Source: JAPPHA01 sp965221575 (GTDB taxonomy: Bacteria > Pseudomonadota > Alphaproteobacteria > Rhodobacterales > Rhodobacteraceae). From it: a DNA stretch of 64,000 nucleotides. The position numbers and the translations under genes are program-made. The notes under the pieces are model-generated. The model ran no database searches and had not been told where the DNA came from. It saw only the letters and a list, made by a program, of their open reading frames with translations. The stretch lies in contig CBDCSM010000013.1 of NCBI GenBank assembly GCA_965221575.1, forward strand, positions 894,934 to 958,933. The letters run 5' to 3'. Positions 1 to 8,032 of this stretch are shown piece by piece; the stretch's first letter is position 1; every line of letters starts with the position of its first letter.

Positions 1-1121
1 TCGAAGAATCCCTCACGAATCGTGTAGAGGCGCGAGCGTCGATCCCGAGGGTGCCGGGCAGCCCGGAGGTAGCGGGCGTCGGTGAGGCGCTTGAGCAGCG
101 ACGAGGTCTCCTGCTGGCTCATGCGCATTCGCTTGGCAATCGCGGCCGGGGTCTTTTCCTGGTCGCGCATGCCCGCCAGACATTCAAGCAGTGCGCGCTG
201 GCCGGGTGGCAGATCGTTCAATCGGCCTTGGTAGAAAGGTGAGATCCGATCGAGCAGTAGGTGGAATTGATTCTGCACATTGTCGACCGACTCGTGGGCG
301 ATCAACCCGTAAAGCATCATCGTCAGCCGCGGGTTTCCTCCTGTCATCTGGTAGAGCGCCTGCAGTCGAGGACGCATCTCCTCGAGGTTCCCGAGAGTGT
401 CAGAATGTTCTTCCCATTCAAAATTTAACCGGATGACATCGACAGTTTCCTCAAAACTCAGGCTCTCCAGGATCTGAATGTCGAAGAAGTCATAGAACGG
501 CTGTCCGACGTCCGTGATGCCGTCAAAATGCAGCGGCGCAGTGGCCACCAGCAGGCAGCCGTTTTCGGCCATGAAAAACTTGCGGAGAGCGGCGACGCCA
601 TTCCTGTCGCGAATTTGCCGTGTCAGGATTTCGCCCAGGTTCTCGAGCATGACGAGCAGTGTTCGCCCGCGCCTGCGATTCTCCTCCCGGATTGCGGGTA
701 CAAGTGTGTCGACGACACTGGCATCGTCTTCCTCGGTTTGCACCGTGGCGAAAAGTTCTGCCCACAGCGGTTCGTCTTCGAGGACTTCCTTCAGAATCCT
801 GCACATTCCGATCAGGAAATCGGCGAAGGACAGGGTTTGGTTGGACTCTTCCGGGAACCGGACGACGACAACGCTCGCATCGAGCGCGTTGTCTGAGTGA
901 ACGGCATCTTCGATGCACGAGAGCAAGTGAGTCTTGCCGATGCCGCGCGGACCGATGAACAGCAGGTGGTTCTTCGACTTCCTCGCTACCGAACCGCGCA
1001 AGGACTCGACGGCATTGTCTAGCAGGTGCGCACGCGCAACCGTTGTGTGGCGCAGTCTATCCGGGCTGGTCACGCCTGATCGATACAGTCCGAAATTCGA
1101 AGAGGGGGTCGACTCAGGCAT
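1..1121 (-). CDS. P-loop ATPase with C-terminal winged-helix-like region (3' end outside window)
   Basis: An open frame of 373 codons runs from ATG at 1121 off the left edge without a stop. Walker A is GPRGIGKT at residues 57-64. The Walker B-like strand reads TLLVMLENLGE, with no classical Asp. The last 60 visible residues (KTPAAIAKRMRMSQQETSSL, then LKRLTDARYLR) look like a MarR-type winged helix. The start overlaps the stop of the upstream ATPase by 8 bp, so the two are very likely co-translated. Family knowledge: NTPase plus winged-helix architectures occur in ORC-like, STAND-like and mobile-element ATPases. No specific function can be assigned, and the C-terminus is not in the window. 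Confidence 0.8.
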   Translation of the reverse strand, partial: MPESTPSSNFGLYRSGVTSPDRLRHTTVARAHLLDNAVESLRGSVARKSKNHLLFIGPRGIGKTHLLSCIEDAVHSDNALDASVVVVRFPEESNQTLSFADFLIGMCRILKEVLEDEPLWAELFATVQTEEDDASVVDTLVPAIREENRRRGRTLLVMLENLGEILTRQIRDRNGVAALRKFFMAENGCLLVATAPLHFDGITDVGQPFYDFFDIQILESLSFEETVDVIRLNFEWEEHSDTLGNLEEMRPRLQALYQMTGGNPRLTMMLYGLIAHESVDNVQNQFHLLLDRISPFYQGRLNDLPPGQRALLECLAGMRDQEKTPAAIAKRMRMSQQETSSLLKRLTDARYLRAARHPRDRRSRLYTIREGFF

Positions 1122-2343
1122 GGTGTTTCCTCCACCAGGATTTCAGGACACCGCTGGCGAAGTCGTAGGACCCCTCCTGAACCTCGACGAGGTAGAAATC
1201 ATTCTCGAGGTCGAGCAGCAACTGGTTGAAAACCTGCCTTCGCACATGAACCGGGAACGTGACACCGAGTTCCGCCAACACTCGTTCGGTTTCCTGCATC
1301 ATAGCAACACGCCTCAACCCAGATTCACTCACGCTGTCCTGCGACAGAAGTGCATGAGCGATCGGGTGTTTCGGATCTGCATAGTGTTGATCGATCCTCG
1401 AACGGAAGTGCTGCAAACGGGTGCGGGCCGTGGGACCGACGATCATCGCGCCGAAAACGGCATCAACGTCCGCTGCGACGATCCTGCGTCGCTCGCGTTT
1501 CCACAATCGGTAGAGATCCTGGGTTGCCATCTGCATGAAGAGCGCGATCGGCCAGCCCAGGAGTTCGATGAGCCGTTGCGGAACTTCGTCGTCAAAGGGA
1601 ACGCCCCGGCCGCCCAGCATCTCCCTTACAAAAATCTCGATGTCGCCTTCCGTGAGTGGAGGCAGGGAAACGTCCTCGAAGTCGTTGATGAGATCCACCA
1701 TTCCAAGGGCATCGAGCGTTCCAGCCAGATTCACCGAACCTCCGACCAGCCAGCGGATCGAATCCTTCACCGGCACCGGATCAAGTCTTTGGGTGCGAAA
1801 CCAGGCGAGGAATTCGCGTAGCAACCCTTGGTTTGCCCGGGACAGGTTGAGCAGCATGTCGGGAAACTCGTCGACAATAATCAGAAGCGGGAGGCCGGTG
1901 TTGCGAGCCCTGGCGAGAAACGTCTCGCCGTGCTGGCGCCAGTTCTTGTTCCAATCCGGATCGCTCCGGCGTAGCGAAAGCTTGAAACCGCCGAAACCGA
2001 TCCCGGCGATTTTTCCCAGTACATCACCAACAAGTCCCCAACCCGCGGCAAGTCGATCGCGGACAAGATCAGGATGCGCGTCGTGGAATTCATCCAGAAG
2101 AACCGGAAAGAAATCGGCCGGATGGGCCAGGTCCTGAACGTTGATCGACACCACCGAGAACCCGTTCTCTGGATGTTCACGCAAGTAGCCCATGACGCTG
2201 GTTTTTCCGGTTCGTCGTGGCGCCGTGAGCACCACATGGCCGGTGCGCAGCGTTCGCCACAATTCCGTCACGAACACCCCGCGGAATCGCAGGTCGATTG
2301 AATCGACGGGGGCGCCGGTGTAGAATTCGGGGGATTCGCTCAA
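1114..2343 (-). CDS. AAA/archaeal-type P-loop ATPase
   Basis: 409 aa from a TTG start. Walker A is APRRTGKTS around residues 41-49, and Walker B is LLIIVDEFPDM around 153-163. The middle region (LPPLTEGDIEIFVREML) resembles the helical lid of archaeal-type AAA ATPases (PF01637-like). The C-terminal third is helical and basic, with no enzymatic domain visible. It is the first gene of a two-ATPase unit and overlaps the next gene by 8 bp. The TTG was chosen because it opens the frame and a purine-rich AAGAGA stretch precedes it. The substrate and role are unknown; defence or mobile-element ATPase are both possible. Confidence 0.8.
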   Translation of the reverse strand: MSESPEFYTGAPVDSIDLRFRGVFVTELWRTLRTGHVVLTAPRRTGKTSVMGYLREHPENGFSVVSINVQDLAHPADFFPVLLDEFHDAHPDLVRDRLAAGWGLVGDVLGKIAGIGFGGFKLSLRRSDPDWNKNWRQHGETFLARARNTGLPLLIIVDEFPDMLLNLSRANQGLLREFLAWFRTQRLDPVPVKDSIRWLVGGSVNLAGTLDALGMVDLINDFEDVSLPPLTEGDIEIFVREMLGGRGVPFDDEVPQRLIELLGWPIALFMQMATQDLYRLWKRERRRIVAADVDAVFGAMIVGPTARTRLQHFRSRIDQHYADPKHPIAHALLSQDSVSESGLRRVAMMQETERVLAELGVTFPVHVRRQVFNQLLLDLENDFYLVEVQEGSYDFASGVLKSWWRKHHA

Positions 2344-2374
2344 TTTAACGTCTCTTTTGTTGTAAATCCATTTT

Positions 2375-2414
2375 GTCGTATAAAAATATATACGACGAAA
2401 TTGACGTATGTCAA
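2375..2414 (-). promoter_or_regulatory. Promoter with overlapping operators for the ATPase pair
   Basis: Read on the minus strand, TTGACA (2414-2409), a 16-nt spacer and TATATA (2392-2387) make a near-consensus sigma-70 promoter about 45 bp before the TTG start. Two inverted repeats overlap it: TTGAC-GTAT-GTCAA at 2401-2414, and GTCGTATA (2375-2382) paired with TATACGAC (2389-2396). The overlap with the -35 and -10 elements suggests repression by a dimeric regulator; the regulator is not known. Confidence 0.6.
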
Positions 2415-2785
2415 CAGCGTCGTAGAAACAGGGCGCCTGCGCCTTGGGATTTGTCGGTGGATGCCGGTTGACCGGACAACCGAATTGCCACTGCGCGCGA
2501 ATGCATAGGAAAGCCGTCGGTCTGAACCGAAAGGCCGATGGACATCATCCCGCACGGACAGGAGGCGTTATCGGAAAAGGGCTGCCCGGGAAAGAATGCC
2601 GTCCCGGACTGCCACTGATCCGCCGGCGAGACAGGTCCGGGAACATGAAAAAACCGCCGGTTCAGGCTCGATCAATGTGACGTCCTACACCCGGAGAAAC
2701 ATCAATGAACGTTGCGATGTTGCCTCGCAGGGCGAGCAGGGCGCGCATCTAAATCGGAGGGTCGGTCAGGCAAGCGTTGTTCTGA
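2415..2785. other. Gene-free stretch
   Basis: I see no convincing coding frame here. It separates the minus-strand ATPase unit from the plus-strand toxin-antitoxin pair and may hold regulatory DNA for both. Confidence 0.5.
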
Positions 2786-2821
2786 TTGACAACAAATTTG
2801 GTTGTTGTTATCCATAACAAC
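2786..2821 (+). promoter_or_regulatory. Toxin-antitoxin promoter and palindromic operator
   Basis: TTGACA at 2786-2791, a 17-nt spacer and TATCCA at 2809-2814 form a likely promoter. A perfect 8+2+8 palindrome (GTTGTTAT-CC-ATAACAAC, 2804-2821) covers the -10 box and ends one base before the toxin ATG. The predicted transcription start falls at or next to the ATG and no Shine-Dalgarno is visible, so the mRNA may be leaderless. The palindrome is a good candidate for autoregulation by the antitoxin. Confidence 0.6.
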
Positions 2822-3103
2822 ATGAAGGCCGAACTGATCGAGAAATCCCGCACAGTGATAGATGACAATACCTTCTTCGAGACCGTGCTGTGGCACCTGC
2901 CCGCACCGGTTCCCGGCAGCGAGCACCCCTTCAAGTACAGACTGGCCCTCGTGGTGAACGGTGAATGTGTCTTGCGCTACGACAACGAGCGGAGGAAGGG
3001 CGATCACCGGCACATTGGGGGCATCGAGGAACCCATCACGTTCACATCCCTGGAAGCGCTCTACGATGCCTTCCAGGCCGACATGGAAAGGATGCTGGAA
3101 TGA
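2822..3103 (+). CDS. tumE: TumE-family toxin (DUF6516-like)
   Basis: 93 aa starting at the ATG that directly follows the palindromic operator; an upstream in-frame TTG at 2786 belongs to the -35 box and is rejected. Visible features are VIDDNTFFETVLWHLPAPVP, the strand FKYRLALVVNGECVLRYDNE, and a basic GDHRHIGG segment. These match the short toxin partner of TumE/TumA-type type II systems. It overlaps the next gene by ATGA, so toxin comes first and antitoxin second, the order usual in this family. Toxicity and target are inferred from family membership only. Confidence 0.7.
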   Translation: MKAELIEKSRTVIDDNTFFETVLWHLPAPVPGSEHPFKYRLALVVNGECVLRYDNERRKGDHRHIGGIEEPITFTSLEALYDAFQADMERMLE

Positions 3104-3459
3104 ACACCCTGACCGTTCGCCTGAGCACTGTCGCCGACGGCAAAGCCCGCTTTGTCGCGGCGGGGAAACGCGCCCTGGCCGGAAAGGCTGTCGAGGCCAA
3201 CCCCACGCTCAACTTCGGCAGCTACGACGACATGCACCGGGTTCTGGCCCCATCCCGCCTCACCATCGTGAAGGCGTTGGCTGGGCAGGGTGCCTTGTCG
3301 ATCCGGGAGGTTGCCCGGCGTGTCGGTCGCGACGTGCAGGCCGTGCATCGCGACGTGACCACGCTCATCAACGCAGGGGTCATCGACCGTACCGACAAGG
3401 GGATCGAGTTCCCTTATGCCCGCATTCACTTCGAATTCGATGTGAGCGCTGCGGCTTAG
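3100..3459 (+). CDS. tumA: TumA-type HTH antitoxin
   Basis: 119 aa, start overlapping the toxin stop by ATGA. The N-terminal part (MNTLTVRLSTVADGKARF) looks like a toxin-binding arm. Residues 50-100 form a winged HTH: SRLTIVKALAGQGALSIREV, then RRVGRDVQAVHRDVTTLINA. This is the DNA-binding antitoxin expected to neutralise the upstream toxin and repress the shared promoter, probably through the palindrome at 2804-2821. Confidence 0.75.
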   Translation: MNTLTVRLSTVADGKARFVAAGKRALAGKAVEANPTLNFGSYDDMHRVLAPSRLTIVKALAGQGALSIREVARRVGRDVQAVHRDVTTLINAGVIDRTDKGIEFPYARIHFEFDVSAAA

Positions 3460-3636
3460 CGCCGTTCGAGTTCTTCTGGGGGTGTCGAGCGCAGGTCGGG
3501 ACCACAAAAATCTCCGGGGTAAAGATGCCGCTCGTTCCATTGCCTGACCTGGCCTTGCCACGCTGAAGACGCCGGGACCGGAACCGGGCCCTGGCGATCA
3601 GCCGGTACCAAGTCCGGCTCTCGAAGGCGTCACGTC

Positions 3637-4152
3637 GTGAATTCACCCTACCCGCCGGTCCCGAGCTCCGGTAGGTCCCACAGGCCGAACGTGACCAGGA
3701 ACTCCTCCGTCGTCGCGAGGGTGAGCAGCTCGCTGGACCACATCCCGCGCAAGCGCGACGACGACTGCCTGCAGGAGCTGCGCTGGCTGAATGACCGACG
3801 CAATCTCAAGGAGGCCCGGGCCGATCTCGCGGCCTGGCTGACCCGCTGGCAGGCGAAGTACCCGAAGCTCACGGCCTGGGTGGAAGAGACGATCGAGGAG
3901 ACGCTGGCGTTCTACAGCCCGCCGCTGAAACACCACTAGCACCTGAAATCGACGAACATGCTGGAGAGCTTCAATCGGGAGATCAAGCGCCGGACGCAGG
4001 TGGTCCGGGTGTTTCCGTACGCGGAGAGCTGCTTGCGGCTGGTGCGGGCGCTGACCATTGAGACCCACTGGGACTGGCTGGAGGCCAACCGTTATCTGAA
4101 CATGATCCATCTGCGGGAGCGCCGGCGCGAGCGCTTGCGGATGGCCGCCTGA
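3637..4152 (+). pseudogene. IS256-family (Mutator-type) transposase, C-terminal remnant
   Basis: From about 3740 one frame reads like the C-terminal third of an IS256 transposase: IPRKRDDDCLQELRWL, ARADLAAWLTRWQAKYPKL, then after an in-frame TAG (3937-3939) HLKSTNMLESFNREIKRRTQ and ESCLRLVRALTIETHWDWLE. The stop sits just before the conserved TNMLES segment that carries the catalytic Glu. The N-terminal two thirds with the first two acidic residues are absent. It is dead and lies left of the repeat at 4205-4230. Confidence 0.8.
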
Positions 4153-4204
4153 CGGCGGCGATCGCTGGCCAATTCGGGGTGCTTGTCCCCTGACAAAGAT
4201 GTTA

Positions 4205-4230
4205 GCCACCTTCGTGTTGAAATACACGCC
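4205..4230 (+). repeat. Inverted repeat, copy 1 (probable IS256-type end)
   Basis: GCCA-CC followed by the exact 20-mer TTCGTGTTGAAATACACGCC. It matches the reverse complement of 4972-4997 at 24 of 26 positions, differing only in the CC/GG pair. Its position 50 bp after the transposase remnant suits a right terminal repeat of that element. Confidence 0.75.
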
Positions 4231-4256
4231 TTTCGAATTGGCCTGTCCCTTCGTTT

Positions 4257-4901
4257 TCAGCAAAAGGTCTGCGTGGAATAGACCTTGCCGTCCTTTGCGA
4301 AGGCTACACCCATGCCTGACCTGTCATACAAAGCCTTCAGAATGTTTTTCTTGTGTCTCTTGCTGTTCTTCCAGCCAGTCACCACTCTTTTTGCCAGTCC
4401 TTCCAACGTATACCACTCATACGATACTATTCTGCCATTTCGCCTTTTGTAGGACTTGTACAACCAGGTCTGGTGAATGTTTTCGCCAAGTCCATAAGTG
4501 TAATTGGATTCGTTACCCTTTCGGCAGTTGTATCCCGCCAAATTACCTCTGTCTGTGGGACCACGTCCTTCGGGATTGGTATGTCCAAAGTAAGCGCGCT
4601 TCGCCATGTCTTCGCTGTGCGAACGGGCAATCCGTCGGAGTGTCTCTACGTGTTTTAACGGGGGCAACCCATGTCTGACGCGTTCGGCGTTGACAAGCTC
4701 GTGCAGCCGGTCTTCCAATTTTCGTATGTCAATGGCTGGCTTGAATGTTGACAGGTAACCTCGGGATTGCCCATCAACATCCGACGCGAGCACGGAGACG
4801 AAGGCCGCAAGCGTGAACGCCGCGAAGAAGCGGGCCGAACGGGATGTCCGGCACCTGGAAGTTGCTCCATGGCCGGGGACCCTCCGCCGCCGCCATCTCA
4901 T
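4257..4901 (-). CDS. Secreted CAP (SCP/PR-1) domain protein
   Basis: 214 aa from the ATG at 4901; a TTG at 4964 is in frame but adds residues upstream of the signal. The N-terminus has a basic run, then a hydrophobic segment (FFAAFTLAAFVSVLASDVDG), indicating export. The CAP fold follows: LVNAERVRHGLPPLKH, IARSHSEDMAKRAYFGHTNP, GLGENIHQ, then TGWKNSKRHKKNIL and GMGVAF, with the CAP His and Glu residues present. CAP proteins are extracellular with varied roles; this one has no assigned substrate. The gene is visibly richer in A+T than its neighbours and lies between two inverted repeats, suggesting acquisition. Confidence 0.85.
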   Translation of the reverse strand: MRWRRRRVPGHGATSRCRTSRSARFFAAFTLAAFVSVLASDVDGQSRGYLSTFKPAIDIRKLEDRLHELVNAERVRHGLPPLKHVETLRRIARSHSEDMAKRAYFGHTNPEGRGPTDRGNLAGYNCRKGNESNYTYGLGENIHQTWLYKSYKRRNGRIVSYEWYTLEGLAKRVVTGWKNSKRHKKNILKALYDRSGMGVAFAKDGKVYSTQTFC

Positions 4902-4971
4902 AACGCCACCATCATTTCGGTGCTTCCCTGGAAGTGGATGAATGCCGAAACCTGACAATGTCAATCCTTAC

Positions 4972-4997
4972 GGCGTGTATTTCAACACGAACCTGGC
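4972..4997 (-). repeat. Inverted repeat, copy 2
   Basis: Reverse complement of the repeat at 4205-4230 (20 bases exact, 24 of 26 overall). The two copies bracket 741 bp that contain only the CAP gene. No transposase is visible to the right of this copy. Confidence 0.75.
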
Positions 4998-5208
4998 GAA
5001 ATCTCTTCGCTTCCTACAACCGATCCCACTATCGCCGAGCACGGGATTCAATTTGCCCGTGCTTCTGTGCAGGAAAGGCGGTCAAGAGCGGGACCGGCCG
5101 GTCGATAGCCGACTTTAAGCGATGGATGGCGGCCTTCGGTGCTCGTGCCAGCGATTTGGTATGGTCACCGTTATAGTCGACAGAGGTGTCGGACGTGAAT
5201 TATGCCGC

Positions 5209-6024
5209 TCATTCGTTAACCTTGTCGAGGCCGATCGACATCGAGACGACGACAAGTGCGGCAATTGCGAGCACGATCTGCACGCCCGAGACGGCGGCGA
5301 CGATGGGCGAGCTAGTGTACTGCACGAGGGCCAGCAGTTCGACCGGCAATGGACGGTCCCGAAAACCGTGAGTGAAGATCGCGACCGAGAGATTGTCAAA
5401 ACCCTCGACGAAGGTGAACACCGCGCCCGCGAGGATCGCGGGCATCAGGAGAGGGAAGGTCACCGTGCAGAGACTCTGAAACGGCGTGGCGCGGAGGTTT
5501 GCCGCGGCCTCTTCGAGCGCTGGATCAAGGCGCATCAGCCGGCTTTGCACGGTCCGAACCATCACAGCGACGATGAAAACAGTTATCGAGATGGACTGAA
5601 GCCAGATCGAAGGCGAGACGCCCACGAGCGCTCCAGCGAAAAGAACAGCGACGCCCAGTACAATGCCCGGAACCATGTGCGGAACAAGAACGAAGACCGA
5701 AAGAGCGGTCGTCCCCCGGAAGCGGCCGCGCACGCAGGCGAGCGCGGTAGGAACGCCAAGAACGATGCAGAGAACGGTCACCGTCACCCCGACCTGGAGG
5801 CTGTTCAGCATCGCCTCGACGAGTTCGCCATGTTCGAAGACAGCTTTGTACCAACGGAGGGTGAAGCCTTCGGGCGGGAATGTGACATAGGCGCGCGTAT
5901 CGAAGGAGATGATGACAACGATTATCGACGGCGCGACCAGAAGGACAAGGGAGAAGACTGCCACTGCGAGCACCAGACCAATCCCGACCACGTCAACCAG
6001 CGAACGACCGCGAAACCACTTCAT
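5209..6024 (-). CDS. ABC transporter permease 2, spermidine/putrescine type (PotC-like)
   Basis: 271 aa; the start ATG (6024) overlaps the stop of permease 1 by ATGA. About six hydrophobic segments are visible, starting with VVGIGLVLAVAVFSLVLLVA. The EAA loop appears as LDPALEEAAANLRATPFQSL. This inner-membrane subunit pairs with the upstream permease and the cytoplasmic ATPase. It is the last gene of the SBP-ATPase-permease-permease operon. Confidence 0.88.
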   Translation of the reverse strand: MKWFRGRSLVDVVGIGLVLAVAVFSLVLLVAPSIIVVIISFDTRAYVTFPPEGFTLRWYKAVFEHGELVEAMLNSLQVGVTVTVLCIVLGVPTALACVRGRFRGTTALSVFVLVPHMVPGIVLGVAVLFAGALVGVSPSIWLQSISITVFIVAVMVRTVQSRLMRLDPALEEAAANLRATPFQSLCTVTFPLLMPAILAGAVFTFVEGFDNLSVAIFTHGFRDRPLPVELLALVQYTSSPIVAAVSGVQIVLAIAALVVVSMSIGLDKVNE

Positions 6025-6953
6025 GCGTCGTGGCCTTTCGTCCATTTGGTGAAATGATTGGTCAAGAGAGCGATCGCCAAAAGCACAATCAGGCAGGTTA
6101 CCATCAGGATCAGCGAACTGACGGACCCCTTCGACCATTCGAGCGAGAACACCACCTGCTCATAAATCATGGTGGCTGCGTTCAGATAATTTCCGCCGCC
6201 AAGAATCTGCGGGACGACAAAGGTGGTGTAGGTGAGGGTAAAGACGAGCGCCGACCCGGTGCCGATGCCCGGCACGCTGAGCGGAAGGATCACCGTCCGT
6301 AGCGTGCCGATACGCGACGCGCCAAGATTCTCGGATGCTTCGACGAGACTGCTGTCATGGCGGCTCATGACCGCGATCAGCGGCAGGATCATCACCGGCA
6401 AATGGATCTGCACCATCCCGATCAGCACTGCCCAGTGCGTGTTCATGATCCGGAGCGCTTGGTCGATCAGGCCAGCCTGCAGCAGCGCCGAATTCAAGAC
6501 GCCGCGCCCGCCGAGAATGACCAGCCACGCATATGTGCGGACAATACCGCTGGTCAAAAGAGGGGCGATCGTAAGCACCAGGATAAATCGCTTCGTCCAA
6601 CGGCCGCCGGTAAGGAAGAGATAAGCGACAGGGTATCCGAACAGGAGGCAGAGCGCCGTCGTCGAGAGCGCGAGATTCATGGAGCGCTGGAAAGTGATCC
6701 AGTAGAGCGGATCGGTCAAAGCGTTCGTGAGGTGCGCGAGCGAGAATGTCTGCGAAACGATAGCGCCTCGGGAGATCTCAAAATCAGAGAAGCCGAGCGA
6801 AAGGAGAATTGCGAAAGGTATCACGGCGACCACGGTCAGCACGACAATCGCCGGAACGGCCGGCCAGATTCCGCGGCCGGACAGGAGCGCATCGGCAAGC
6901 CGTTCTCCGAAGCCGGGCGGCGCGATGTGCCGATGAATCGCCGCCTCGGCCAT
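6021..6953 (-). CDS. ABC transporter permease 1, spermidine/putrescine type (PotB-like)
   Basis: 310 aa from the ATG at 6953, which shares one base with the ATPase stop (TGATG). Hydrophobic segments include AIVVLTVVAVIPFAILLSLG and FILVLTIAPLLTSGIVRTYA. The EAA loop reads SSLVEASENLGASRIGTLRT. It forms the membrane channel together with permease 2. The open frame extends upstream into the ATPase gene, but the coupled ATG is the natural start. Confidence 0.88.
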   Translation of the reverse strand: MAEAAIHRHIAPPGFGERLADALLSGRGIWPAVPAIVVLTVVAVIPFAILLSLGFSDFEISRGAIVSQTFSLAHLTNALTDPLYWITFQRSMNLALSTTALCLLFGYPVAYLFLTGGRWTKRFILVLTIAPLLTSGIVRTYAWLVILGGRGVLNSALLQAGLIDQALRIMNTHWAVLIGMVQIHLPVMILPLIAVMSRHDSSLVEASENLGASRIGTLRTVILPLSVPGIGTGSALVFTLTYTTFVVPQILGGGNYLNAATMIYEQVVFSLEWSKGSVSSLILMVTCLIVLLAIALLTNHFTKWTKGHDA

Positions 6954-8032
6954 CAGCCGGGATAAACCGAACAGGAGGCAGGATCGATCACGGAAAGGCT
7001 GACTGGGGAACGGTCCTTGACTGGGCGATCGCGCTCCTGGCGCATCGCGGAGACGCGGATAAAATTTCCGTCCGAGGCCTCGACGTGATACTCGATCAGC
7101 GGACCGACGTTGCGGTGAAACGAGACCGTGCCCTTCCAAGGCCCTGCTTCAGGCGGTCCGAGCCGAAGGTTGTGGGGGCGCGTCATAACCTTAACGCCGC
7201 CCGTCAGGTCGGTCATGACCGTCTGACCGTCGGGCAGCCTGACGTGCCCCGTTTCGGCCCGGGTTTCCCAAAAATTGGACACGCCGATGAAGTCCGCGAC
7301 GTAGGCGGTGGCGGGGCGGTCAAAGATCTCGTCGGGGCTTGCGACCTGTTCGATTTTGCCGCCGGACATCACAGCGACCCGGTCGCTCATCGTCAGCGCC
7401 TCTTCCTGATCGTGGGTCACGAAGATCGATGTGAGACCGAGGCGCTTGATGAGCTGCCGCAGCTCGACCTGCATCGCCCCTCGCAGCTTGGCATCAAGAG
7501 CGTTGAAAGGCTCGTCGAGAAGAAGGACGCGGGGCTCCATCACGAGAACCCGCGCAATGGCGACGCGTTGCTGCTGCCCGCCAGAAAGCTGTGACGGGTA
7601 ACGATTCTCGAAACCGGTAAGCGACACGGTCTCGAGCACTGAGGCGACCCGCTTTGCCACCTCGGCGCGCGGCTTGTTGCGCATCCGGAGGGCGTAACCG
7701 ACGTTGCGCGCGACGGTGAGGTGAGGGAAGAGCGCGTAGCTCTGAAACACGACGCCGACCGGGCGGCGATTCACGGGCACGTCGACAATGTCCTGCCCGT
7801 CGATCTCGATCGTGCCGCCGTCAGCCTCCCAGAAGCCCGCGACGCAGCGCAGCAGCGTGGTCTTGCCGCAGCCGGACGGGCCGAGGAGCGTCACGATCTC
7901 GCCCTCGGCTACGTCCAGCGTAAAGTCCTGAAGAACCCTCGTGGCGCCGAACCGCTTGCCGACGGCCCCGATCCCAAGAACCGGGGCCGTGGTTTCGACT
8001 GTGTTCGAAGGACCCGCGGGTCCTTGCATCAT
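6953..8032 (-). CDS. ABC transporter ATP-binding protein (PotA-like)
   Basis: 359 aa. Walker A GPSGCGKT at residues 51-58, Q-loop in VVFQSYALFPHLTV, signature LSGGQQQ at 149-155 and Walker B LLLDEP at 170-175, then FVTHDQEEAL. About 120 C-terminal residues match the TOBE-type regulatory region of PotA/FbpC ATPases. The start overlaps the stop of the binding-protein gene. It energises import by the two downstream permeases. Confidence 0.92.
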   Translation of the reverse strand: MMQGPAGPSNTVETTAPVLGIGAVGKRFGATRVLQDFTLDVAEGEIVTLLGPSGCGKTTLLRCVAGFWEADGGTIEIDGQDIVDVPVNRRPVGVVFQSYALFPHLTVARNVGYALRMRNKPRAEVAKRVASVLETVSLTGFENRYPSQLSGGQQQRVAIARVLVMEPRVLLLDEPFNALDAKLRGAMQVELRQLIKRLGLTSIFVTHDQEEALTMSDRVAVMSGGKIEQVASPDEIFDRPATAYVADFIGVSNFWETRAETGHVRLPDGQTVMTDLTGGVKVMTRPHNLRLGPPEAGPWKGTVSFHRNVGPLIEYHVEASDGNFIRVSAMRQERDRPVKDRSPVSLSVIDPASCSVYPG

